A program made the translations under genes and the position numbers. The notes below the pieces were generated by a model that saw only the letters and a program-made list of their open reading frames with translations, made no database searches and was not told where the DNA came from. From NCBI RefSeq assembly GCF_011007365.1, contig NZ_WFKM01000003.1, positions 124,001 to 188,000 of the forward strand: a stretch of DNA of 64,000 nt, read 5' to 3'. The stretch is from Sphingobacterium sp. xlx-96. Lineage in GTDB: Bacteria > Bacteroidota > Bacteroidia > Sphingobacteriales > Sphingobacteriaceae. Each line of letters starts with the position of its first letter. Position 1 is the first letter of the stretch. Below are positions 54,646-63,108 of this stretch, piece by piece.

Positions 54646-57600
54646 TTAAAATATCAAATTAGCTCCAAACGTAAACGACCTAAAGAAAGGATACCCAAAA
54701 GCCTGATTATTAGGTGTCTCAGGATCGTAATAAGGATGCCAAGACTTTTTAGTTTCAAACAAGTCTTCTCCAGAGAAAAACACCCGAACTTTCTGCATAG
54801 CAGCCTTCTTGGTCATATCAGTAGGAAGTGTATAGCCGATCTGAATGTTTTTAAGTCTAGCGTATGCACCATTTACAATCCATTTATCTGAAACTCGGGT
54901 ATTTGTTCCTCCACCCATCAACAAACGAGGGAATTTAGCATCAGGATTTTCCGGTGTCCAGTAATCTCTATGTATAGCCCAGGCTTGTCGCCAACTTTCC
55001 GTATAAGGTAGTGTCAAAATTGAAGGCAACAAATACTGCCTTTTACCTACACCTTGAATAAATGCACTAAAATCAATTCCTTTGAAATTAAAACCAAGGT
55101 TAAAACCATAAGAATATCTTGGATTTTGTGTCCCCATAAATACGAGGTCACCCATATCTTCTAGCGTACCCCTTCCAGCAGAGATCACCTTATCACCATT
55201 TACATCAACATATCGTATATCACCAGGCCCGAGATTTGAGTTACCATGGTTTACTGTATTGTTTTTGATCTCATCTGCGCTTTGGAAATATCCATCCGTC
55301 TGGTAACCAAAAATAGAATTCTTTGCGTATCCTTCAATAAGTGGATTAAGTCCCGCACCTACTGTATTCCTATTTAGATATTTAATAATTTTGTTATTAT
55401 TATCTGCAATATTTGCCGAGACAAAATACTCAAATCCTTCACCTATCTTATCCTTCCAATTAACACTCAATTCCCATCCCCAAGATTTAAAATCTCCGAC
55501 ATTAGCACTTGGACTACCGATACCAAATACACCTGGTTGAGGCATCACACCGTAAGTTCCATTAGTTTCTCTCCAGAAATAAGAGAATGAACCTTCTAGC
55601 CTACGTCCCAATGTTGCAAAATCCAGCCCCACATCGGTATTTGTTACTTCCTCCCATTTACGCAATGGAGAAGCCGCTGTTCCTATCCAGTAATAAGTAT
55701 TCCGAACATCATTAAATGGATACGCATCTCCTTTAGACAACCTGCTTACATAGTCGTAATTTGAGGCTCTAGGATCACCGCTATTGGGATCATTCGCTTG
55801 TTTACCCCAAGAAGCCCTTAGCTTCAAATCGCTAAAAATAGTAGAGGTCTCGCCAAACCAAGACTCATTGTTGATCCTCCATCCTGCTGAGACACCAGGT
55901 AGCGTAATCCATCTATTTTTTGGAGACAACCTAGAGCTTCCCTCCCTATTTAACGTCGCTTGTATGATGTATCTGCTATCGTAGACATACTGAGCAGTAC
56001 CGAAAAAAGAAATCAAGGCATTGGTCTGAATATTATCCGAAACACTGGTATTATTTTTTTCACTAAATTGACGCAAAGCCAAAATATCATCGGTAGGTAA
56101 ATTTTGGGCTGATGCTACTATATAGTCATAACGATAATCATCATAACGATACCCCGCTCTTGCTAAGACCTCGTGCTTTTGAGAAAAAGTTCGATTGTAC
56201 TCACTTACAAACTGCCAGTTATTACTAATCGTAAGGCCTCTTTCTTTCGAAATTGAATTTAAGTTTATCCCGCCAGCCCAACCAGTACGACCGGAAATAT
56301 CATACATTGGAACAGGCACTCTGGTATTATTGTCGCTATCGATCAAAAATCTAGGACTATACAACAATCTAAAGTTTAAACCCTCTGTTAACAGATCATT
56401 TGTACTAATTTGAAAAGTAGATCCTATCTCCTGTATTACGTTATTGTTTCTTCCGCCATCCTTCAATAGGCCAACGGTCTCCCCAGCAGCACTTCCAGCA
56501 GCATATAACTTATCGTTACTCTCTGGCAAATAAATTGGATAGGTACTTCGAGACGATACAATCCTGTATATCAGACCATAGTCGTTGCTCGCTCCAAGCA
56601 CACTTGAATTTCTCTCCGAACGACTATACAGCACCTTGGATTCCAAACTGATTTTATTGAACAATTGCCTACTGTAATTAAATCGAGCATTCAATCTGTT
56701 ATAATCATCTGGACCAAACTTAAAAACACCTTTATCCTTAACATACCCTAAGGAAAACAAATAATTATCTTTATCTGTACTACCTGATATAGAAATATTT
56801 TGGTTTAATCGAGTAGAACGGTCTCTTAATAAAAGATCTGGATAGTTAAAGTTTCCAAAATATTGGTATTGATTAGCATTACTAGGGTTAATGCGGTAGT
56901 AGCTCGTCGGATCTTTCATTAGCGCTATAAGCTCTGGTGACCAATCCGGTGATTGCCCAGCATTAATTCGAGCCATATTTTGCATTTCAGCCTCTTCCCA
57001 ACTGCTTATCCTCTCCGGAAACAGTCCTAGCTTCTTTGAAGTCCACATTCCTTGATAATTCACTTTAGCTTTTCCGTTTCCTGTTTTTGTGGTTACTAAA
57101 ATCACACCCGACGCTCCCCTAGAACCATAAATCGCAGTTGCCGAAGCATCCTTAAGAATAGATATACTTGCGATATCATCAGGATTAGTGTAAGTCAGAG
57201 AACCCGGTACTCCATCAATCAGAACCAAGGGACTACTTCCTCCAGTAGATAACTCTCCACGGATATTTGCTAAAAACCCCTCTGCTCCAGGCTGTCCACC
57301 AGATCTTGTAATTACTAATCCAGGCGCAGCTCCCTGCATAGCAGACATTACATTTGAAACAGGTCGAGATTCAAAGGCTTTTTGATCAATCGTAGATACC
57401 GAACTTGTTAGGTTCGATTTCTTTTGTGTACCGTAGCCCACGACCACAACTTCCTCAATATCCGCATCATCAGATTCCAAGGAAACACGAACTTGCGATT
57501 TCGCTACCACCTCATTTGCAGTGTAACCTACGCTACTGACAACAAGTATTGCGCCTTCAGATACTTCAATACTGAAATTTCCCTTATTATTTGTTGAGGT

Positions 57601-57759
57601 GGAGGCTTTCCCCCCTTTTTCACGCACAGAGGCACCGAGAATAGGTTCTCCGCCACTATTTGTTACAATCCCCCTCACAGGGATTCGTTGCTGGGCCATG
57701 GTGACATCCACCATAAGTAGTAAGAGTACATACAACCCTGCTTTGTAGAGCTTCATCAT
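54646..57759 (-). CDS. SusC/RagA family TonB-dependent outer-membrane transporter
   Basis: The 1037-residue protein shows a signal peptide (GLYVLLLLMVDVTMAQ), a carboxypeptidase-regulatory-like domain at about 25-105 (IRGIVTNSGGEPILGASV-like segment), and the TonB box/plug (IEEVVVVGYGTQKKSNLTSSV near 105). The plug signature ISILKDASATAIYGSRGASGVI lies near 200, followed by a 22-strand barrel ending in FTFGANLIF. It imports oligosaccharides with SusD using TonB energy. It is the first gene of the operon, divergent from the HTCS regulator. Its substrate is inferred from the PL8/GH88 neighbours. Confidence 0.96.
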   Translation of the reverse strand: MMKLYKAGLYVLLLLMVDVTMAQQRIPVRGIVTNSGGEPILGASVREKGGKASTSTNNKGNFSIEVSEGAILVVSSVGYTANEVVAKSQVRVSLESDDADIEEVVVVGYGTQKKSNLTSSVSTIDQKAFESRPVSNVMSAMQGAAPGLVITRSGGQPGAEGFLANIRGELSTGGSSPLVLIDGVPGSLTYTNPDDIASISILKDASATAIYGSRGASGVILVTTKTGNGKAKVNYQGMWTSKKLGLFPERISSWEEAEMQNMARINAGQSPDWSPELIALMKDPTSYYRINPSNANQYQYFGNFNYPDLLLRDRSTRLNQNISISGSTDKDNYLFSLGYVKDKGVFKFGPDDYNRLNARFNYSRQLFNKISLESKVLYSRSERNSSVLGASNDYGLIYRIVSSRSTYPIYLPESNDKLYAAGSAAGETVGLLKDGGRNNNVIQEIGSTFQISTNDLLTEGLNFRLLYSPRFLIDSDNNTRVPVPMYDISGRTGWAGGINLNSISKERGLTISNNWQFVSEYNRTFSQKHEVLARAGYRYDDYRYDYIVASAQNLPTDDILALRQFSEKNNTSVSDNIQTNALISFFGTAQYVYDSRYIIQATLNREGSSRLSPKNRWITLPGVSAGWRINNESWFGETSTIFSDLKLRASWGKQANDPNSGDPRASNYDYVSRLSKGDAYPFNDVRNTYYWIGTAASPLRKWEEVTNTDVGLDFATLGRRLEGSFSYFWRETNGTYGVMPQPGVFGIGSPSANVGDFKSWGWELSVNWKDKIGEGFEYFVSANIADNNNKIIKYLNRNTVGAGLNPLIEGYAKNSIFGYQTDGYFQSADEIKNNTVNHGNSNLGPGDIRYVDVNGDKVISAGRGTLEDMGDLVFMGTQNPRYSYGFNLGFNFKGIDFSAFIQGVGKRQYLLPSILTLPYTESWRQAWAIHRDYWTPENPDAKFPRLLMGGGTNTRVSDKWIVNGAYARLKNIQIGYTLPTDMTKKAAMQKVRVFFSGEDLFETKKSWHPYYDPETPNNQAFGYPFFRSFTFGANLIF

Positions 57760-57822
57760 ATATTTTTGGTTTTTACAATGGTTATTTAACTAATCAAAAT
57801 TGAACAAAGCCATAAATAAAAA

Positions 57823-57862
57823 AGGGGCAATATTTTAAATATTTAGGGGTAAAATCATAAAT
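57823..57862. promoter_or_regulatory. pair of 18-bp direct repeats; candidate HTCS operator
   Basis: AGGGGCAATATTTTAAAT (57823-57840) and AGGGGTAAAATCATAAAT (57845-57862) match at 14 of 18 positions and are 22 bp apart, two helical turns. This is the arrangement expected for an AraC-type dimer. They lie 64 to 104 bp upstream of the susC start, and the second overlaps the -7 element of the HTCS gene. So one site could both activate susC and limit HTCS expression. Confidence 0.55.
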
Positions 57863-57865
57863 TTG
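57858..57865 (+). promoter_or_regulatory. -7 element of the HTCS gene
   Basis: TAAATTTG fits TAnnTTTG. Transcription would begin about 20 nt before the ATG at 57891. The -33 region (TTTT around 57833-57836) is a weak match. Confidence 0.45.
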
Positions 57866-57890
57866 AACCGCTAGACAACCAAAAACCGAC

Positions 57891-60800
57891 ATGAGCAGCC
57901 CCAAATTTCAAATACTCCTTTTTATATTTAGCTTCTTTGCATATCTAGAATGCAATTGTCAGGAAATAAATTTTGAATCTCTTACGGAAGAAAATGTGTT
58001 TGACAAGCAACCCGTATTGTCTATAAGCCAAGATTCAGAAGGCAGACTTTGGTTTGCCGGCCAAAACAATATTTTCAACTACAATTCCAGACAAATTCAA
58101 AACCTCGTGGATAGCGATTCAACTTTCGGTGGTTTAGGCTATATCACCAAAATAGCTATTAATGATAATGATAATCTATTTATAGCCTCATCTACTCATT
58201 TATTCATCTTCGATATACACAATAGAAAGTGGGTTCTTGATAAAGATCGTCCTTTCAAAAAAGGTCTCGTTGTTTATAATTTTCTAAAGGCAGATAGTAG
58301 GTTTTTCATATGCGCCGAAGACGGACTCTACGAAGCGAACCCTAACAGTGGGTCCTTTACGTTAGACAAAATCCTTTCCAGAAACAAAGTACAAGCCATA
58401 GTAAAAATAAACAATGAGCAATATGTTATTTCCAGTGACTACGGGGTTGAATTAGTGGCATTAAAAGGAAAAACTGTAGTATTTACCAAAAATCTAGAAA
58501 TTCCGATTAAATCAAGCTTGGACAACGTTATTCCTTCACTTTTCTTCGAACACTCCTCTTTATGGGTGGCAACCAAGTTCAATGGACTATTCCACTACAA
58601 TTTCGCTAATAATGAATGGAAAGATTATAATGATAAAAACAGTAATATTCTAAGTAACAATGTTCGAGTTATTACCCGGGACCCAACGGGTAGATTACTC
58701 GTGGGCACGCTAAAAGGATTATCCATTTTATCTGACAATCAACGGCTCTTTTATAATTATAAACACAATGCCCTGACCAAACAATCATTAAGTCAAAATT
58801 CTATTTATGATATCTTTGTAGATAATCAGCAAATTGTATGGTTAGGCACCTATTTTGGTGGGCTTAATGCCATCTACCCCAACTTTATTAATTTTCGTAC
58901 CACCTCCACGAAATCACCTGCACCTTTCCGACTGAACAGTGATATTATCAGTGACATGGTCGAAACACACGAAAACTATTGGATAGCTTCAGAGGAAGAA
59001 GGTATTAATTTAGTAGATAAAACCACAGGTGAAGCTGCTTCGCTGCCAAAACTCACCCAATCAAACTTAGTTAAGGATCTCTACATCAGAAATAACAAAG
59101 TATACATAGCCCAATATGCCGGCGGGTATTCTATTTTCGATCTCACCCATAAAAAAAGTACTCATTTTAACCTTGGAGGAAATGAAAAACAGCTAAAGAA
59201 TAATGTATTTAGCATCTACGTCGACAGTGCGGAAAACATTTTCTTAGGAACTAATGCGGGCCTTTATTATAAAGGTAGGAAAAACGAATTAGTTCTTATC
59301 AAAGGATTACCTCAGGTCGTAATTCATAGTCTTAAAGAAGACAGAAAGCATAATCTGTATGCATTATCCGAGGAAAAATTGTTCAAAAAATCTGTAGGCA
59401 CCATGTTATTTAAAGAAGTAGCCATACCTGCCGATTTACCCGTAAACGGATTCTTTATAGATAATAATAATGAGCTATGGTTTACCTCTCGTCAAACCAT
59501 TTACAAAATAAACGATCGGGGTCAGCTGATGCTTATAGCAGAGTTCAAAAACAATACGTTAGGATGGCCTATAATAGTGGATAATATCCTGTGGGTGACC
59601 AGTAAAAGCGGATTGATTTACTACGATCTAAACACGAAATACAGTAACTTATATAATCAATACGATGGCCTGCCTGGTAAAAACCTACAAAATGCCAAAC
59701 TTTTCCTAAGCGAAAGCGGTTCTATATTTCTAATCACCTTAAACGGTCTAACCTCTTTTAATCCCAGAAAAATATCTTTAAATAAACAGATACCCTCTAT
59801 TATTCTTGGAAATATAAAAATCAACGATAAACTTTTATCCTTTGACCGTCTAGTCAGCCAACAAAACGAAAACTCTTATACCTTATCCCTAAACCACGAT
59901 GAAAACTTCTTAGCAGTAGATTTTGCCAGTTCTAATTTTATTAAGTCGAAAAAAAACAGGTACAGATATAAACTGGAGGGATTTGATAAGGAATGGATAG
60001 AAGTTGAACAACCATCAATCCGATACACCAATATACCGGAAGGCGAGTATAAATTATTATTACAGGTTAGCAATAACGATCTCGTATGGAGTACAACTCC
60101 CCTACAGATTAAGCTCGTCGTATTACCACCTATTTGGAAGACTTGGTGGGCGTATTTGTTATACGCTATTATAATAGCCGGTATCTTACATTTCAGCATC
60201 ACTATAATAGTTGAAAGACAGTTATTATTAAGTGCAGAAAAAGAGCAGAGTAAAAAAATTAAATTCTTTACACAAATCTCCCATGAGATCAGAACACCAT
60301 TAACTTTAATTACCATTCCTATTGAAGAAATCATAAAATCAACAGAAGAAATCCCTACTGTCCAATTCAAAGCAATAAGACTCAAGAAAAATGCGGATAA
60401 GCTTTTACACATCGTCAATGAGCTTTTAGACTTTAAAAAATTTGACGATGGAAAGGAAACTATCCACTTAAAGTCAGTTTCGCTTAAACCTTATCTAGAA
60501 GACGTTTTTTATTTATTTTCGGACTTGGCTCTATCCAAAAAGCTTAACTATTATATCAAATCCATTGAGGGAGATCATTTAATATTTGTTGATACCAGTC
60601 AATTTGATAAAGCTATATTTAATCTTCTATCCAATGCGATTAAATACTGTAATGTCGGAGGCTCCGTTTTCATGGAAATACATTCGTCTTTTTCCGAAAC
60701 CACCATACGTATCGCAGACAATGGGATAGGAGTTTCTGAAAACAATCAGTTTCAGATTTTTGAAGAATACTACCGTGCACCCAATGCCAATGATAATATA

Positions 60801-61757
60801 GGTACTGGTATTGGCCTCGCATTAACAAAAAAAATCGTTGAAGAGCATAAGGGAACAATAAAATGTAAAACCGAAACAATCGATAATCAACAGTTTACTG
60901 TTTTCACGTTAACTCTCCCAAGTATACCGAACGTGGAAAGTGAAAACATCCTAAACCAAGAGGCTAAAGACACCGTACAGATCTCAACAGCTTTTACAAA
61001 ACATACAAAAAATGAGACTCTTCTTCTTATTGAAGACAATGTAGAGTTGGCAGATACGATACAAAAAATATTCATTGAGCACTATAAGGTCTTCGTTGCC
61101 TATAACGGAGAGGAAGGTTTGGAACAAGCTCTTCAAATTATTCCCGACATTATCATATCCGATGTAATGATGCCTCGTATGAATGGATTAGAAATGTGTA
61201 AAAAAATCAAATCCAATATACTGACATCTCATATCCCTTTAATACTACTTACTGCAGATACAAGTGAGTTGTCTCAAGTCAGCGGGTTACAGTACGGAGC
61301 AAATGTCTATCTATCCAAACCATTCAATCCCCAGCTACTACTATTAACCGTAAGAAATTTATTAGAAATAGCCTCGAAAAAGCGGGAGGAGTTTAAAATA
61401 GAAAACCCACATGAGCTATCAGCATTAGATCATGATTTTATCTCAACACTTGAAAGTATTATAAATACGAATTTAATAAATGGAAATTTTGGTGTGGATT
61501 TGCTTGCTAGGGAGTTAGGTATGAGTCAACCTGTATTGTACAAAAAACTGAAATCCATCACTAACCTTTCTGTAAACAATTTCATAAAACAATATCGCTT
61601 TATGAAAGCTATTGAACTACTCCGGTTTGAAAAAAACATTAGTCAGGTAGCTTATGCTGTAGGCTTTTCGGACAGAAAATATTTTAGTAAAGAATTTAAA
61701 AAGCACTTTGGTAAAAACCCTTCCGAATTTCTGAAAGATGAAAATCTGGAAGGGTAA
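57891..61757 (+). CDS. hybrid two-component sensor-regulator (HTCS)
   Basis: The 1288-residue protein combines, in order: a signal peptide; periplasmic beta-propeller repeats (about 40-650, with units such as SISQDSEGRLWFAG and NDELWFTS-like WFTSRQTIYK); a Y_Y_Y domain (YRYKLEGFDKEWIEVEQ, about 685-745); a transmembrane helix (about 751-773); HisKA with phospho-accepting H798 in QISHEIRTPLTLI; an HATPase with NLLSNAIKYC, DNGIGV and GTGIGLALTKKI; a receiver domain (about 1042-1158) with D1091 in ISDVMMPRMNG and the SKPF lysine; and a C-terminal AraC-type HTH. It should sense the imported oligosaccharide and activate the divergent susC operon. Confidence 0.95.
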   Translation: MSSPKFQILLFIFSFFAYLECNCQEINFESLTEENVFDKQPVLSISQDSEGRLWFAGQNNIFNYNSRQIQNLVDSDSTFGGLGYITKIAINDNDNLFIASSTHLFIFDIHNRKWVLDKDRPFKKGLVVYNFLKADSRFFICAEDGLYEANPNSGSFTLDKILSRNKVQAIVKINNEQYVISSDYGVELVALKGKTVVFTKNLEIPIKSSLDNVIPSLFFEHSSLWVATKFNGLFHYNFANNEWKDYNDKNSNILSNNVRVITRDPTGRLLVGTLKGLSILSDNQRLFYNYKHNALTKQSLSQNSIYDIFVDNQQIVWLGTYFGGLNAIYPNFINFRTTSTKSPAPFRLNSDIISDMVETHENYWIASEEEGINLVDKTTGEAASLPKLTQSNLVKDLYIRNNKVYIAQYAGGYSIFDLTHKKSTHFNLGGNEKQLKNNVFSIYVDSAENIFLGTNAGLYYKGRKNELVLIKGLPQVVIHSLKEDRKHNLYALSEEKLFKKSVGTMLFKEVAIPADLPVNGFFIDNNNELWFTSRQTIYKINDRGQLMLIAEFKNNTLGWPIIVDNILWVTSKSGLIYYDLNTKYSNLYNQYDGLPGKNLQNAKLFLSESGSIFLITLNGLTSFNPRKISLNKQIPSIILGNIKINDKLLSFDRLVSQQNENSYTLSLNHDENFLAVDFASSNFIKSKKNRYRYKLEGFDKEWIEVEQPSIRYTNIPEGEYKLLLQVSNNDLVWSTTPLQIKLVVLPPIWKTWWAYLLYAIIIAGILHFSITIIVERQLLLSAEKEQSKKIKFFTQISHEIRTPLTLITIPIEEIIKSTEEIPTVQFKAIRLKKNADKLLHIVNELLDFKKFDDGKETIHLKSVSLKPYLEDVFYLFSDLALSKKLNYYIKSIEGDHLIFVDTSQFDKAIFNLLSNAIKYCNVGGSVFMEIHSSFSETTIRIADNGIGVSENNQFQIFEEYYRAPNANDNIGTGIGLALTKKIVEEHKGTIKCKTETIDNQQFTVFTLTLPSIPNVESENILNQEAKDTVQISTAFTKHTKNETLLLIEDNVELADTIQKIFIEHYKVFVAYNGEEGLEQALQIIPDIIISDVMMPRMNGLEMCKKIKSNILTSHIPLILLTADTSELSQVSGLQYGANVYLSKPFNPQLLLLTVRNLLEIASKKREEFKIENPHELSALDHDFISTLESIINTNLINGNFGVDLLARELGMSQPVLYKKLKSITNLSVNNFIKQYRFMKAIELLRFEKNISQVAYAVGFSDRKYFSKEFKKHFGKNPSEFLKDENLEG

Positions 61758-61769
61758 AGTTATACTATA

Positions 61770-63041
61770 TTAATAATTCACATAGTGATCCTTAGGAAAA
61801 GGATCTCCGTTCCAAATTTTTTGTGTCGTCCACCTTTCGGGATTAGTCGTCCAGAATTCATCATCGGAAGAAAGTCCCAATGGCATAAAAGCCAAAGAAG
61901 CAATATACAAAGATCCCGAGTTATTATAATAGTCCGCCATACTTGTTTGCTTATCCCCCACGACCCCCATCGTCATCCAACCAGACTCACTAATGGTATT
62001 ATCTACAAAAGTATTTCTAAATACTGCAGTGAGCGCTGCCCTAGCCTGACCTTTAGTAATACCCTGCGGTAACTTATTATCTAATATCGTTGCAGCTAAT
62101 GGCTGAAATACCGCAGTTCTGTAGGTTGATGAACGGCCGACAACCAAGGGGTAACCTTCCGGAGAAATCATACGTTCTAAATGTTGAACATAACGCTGCA
62201 TGCGCTTATAGGCACGATTATACATCTCTATATATTTCGTATTGCCCTTCATCCCGTGAAACAATGATTCCACCTGCATATTATGAATGACATAGCCATT
62301 ATAATGGTCAAAATGAAATTTTGGTCCATCACTATACCAACCATCGCCAACGTACCATTCTTTATCAAATTTTTCCACCGCATAGTCGATTCGCTCGCGG
62401 AGACATTCCTCACCGATACTGTGTAGAAAAGTCTCCGTTACCGCCGAAAATAACAACCAGTTATTTTCATTTGGCTTAAATCTTCGCTGCAGTTTAAACT
62501 CTTCCACAACTTGCTTTTTTGTCAATTCGGGTAATGGTTCCCATAAAGCAGCAGGAGCACGCAAAAACGCCATTGCCAAAAATGCGGTATCTACTACCGT
62601 CTGATTGGCAGCCCCTCGCCAAACAAAATAATCAGGAGATTCGGGATCTACACCATGTTGCACCCCCAACAAAGCTTGTTCCCTAAATTTTTTACGTAAT
62701 TTACCTTCTTCTGTATGATCATCGGGCAATGCTAACCAGGGAGCCATCCCAGACAACAACCTTGCAAAAGCCTCCAGATAGCCTAAATTTGGATCCCGAT
62801 TACCATAAGAAGGGCTCACTTGCATAGGCATATTCTTACAAAACTCTTGCTTACTTATATTCTCCAATATTGGAGTTGCTATTTTTGTTAGTACAGACAC
62901 CCAGTACGCTCTATCATCCACCTTAGATTTAACTAAGACGTTCTCTTCTTCTAAATCCTTATTATCCTTTGCAAAAACACCTCCTATCATTCCAAAAAAG
63001 GATCCTAAAGCCACCCCTTTTAATAAAGATCTTCTTTTCAT
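61770..63041 (-). CDS. DUF2264 family protein, copy 2
   Basis: The 423-residue paralogue of the 51210-52478 gene product shares long near-identical blocks (SKQEFCKNMPMQVSPS, LLSGMAPWLALPDDHTEEG, YVGDGWYSDGPKFHFDHYNG, SPEGYPLVVGRSSTYR). Its signal (MKRRSLLKGVALGSFFGMIGG) is also Tat-like. It sits after the GH95-like gene on the - strand and is convergent with the HTCS gene, 12 bp apart with no obvious terminator. It probably has a related but not identical substrate preference, since the two copies sit in different operons. Confidence 0.82.
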   Translation of the reverse strand: MKRRSLLKGVALGSFFGMIGGVFAKDNKDLEEENVLVKSKVDDRAYWVSVLTKIATPILENISKQEFCKNMPMQVSPSYGNRDPNLGYLEAFARLLSGMAPWLALPDDHTEEGKLRKKFREQALLGVQHGVDPESPDYFVWRGAANQTVVDTAFLAMAFLRAPAALWEPLPELTKKQVVEEFKLQRRFKPNENNWLLFSAVTETFLHSIGEECLRERIDYAVEKFDKEWYVGDGWYSDGPKFHFDHYNGYVIHNMQVESLFHGMKGNTKYIEMYNRAYKRMQRYVQHLERMISPEGYPLVVGRSSTYRTAVFQPLAATILDNKLPQGITKGQARAALTAVFRNTFVDNTISESGWMTMGVVGDKQTSMADYYNNSGSLYIASLAFMPLGLSSDDEFWTTNPERWTTQKIWNGDPFPKDHYVNY

Positions 63042-63108
63042 ATTTCTAATTATTTTTTATAATCGATATTGATGTAATCTCAGAGTCCATCGATTTAGTA
63101 TACAATAT

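Noticed and set aside
52953..57759. Starch utilisation by the SusC/SusD pair
   Set aside because: The names only denote the transporter family. The neighbouring PL8 and GH88 genes point to uronate-containing glycans, and no amylase-type gene is present.
59876..60418. 180-residue open frame on the - strand inside the HTCS gene
   Set aside because: It is antisense to a well-conserved kinase core, has no family resemblance, and is explained by codon structure of the real gene.
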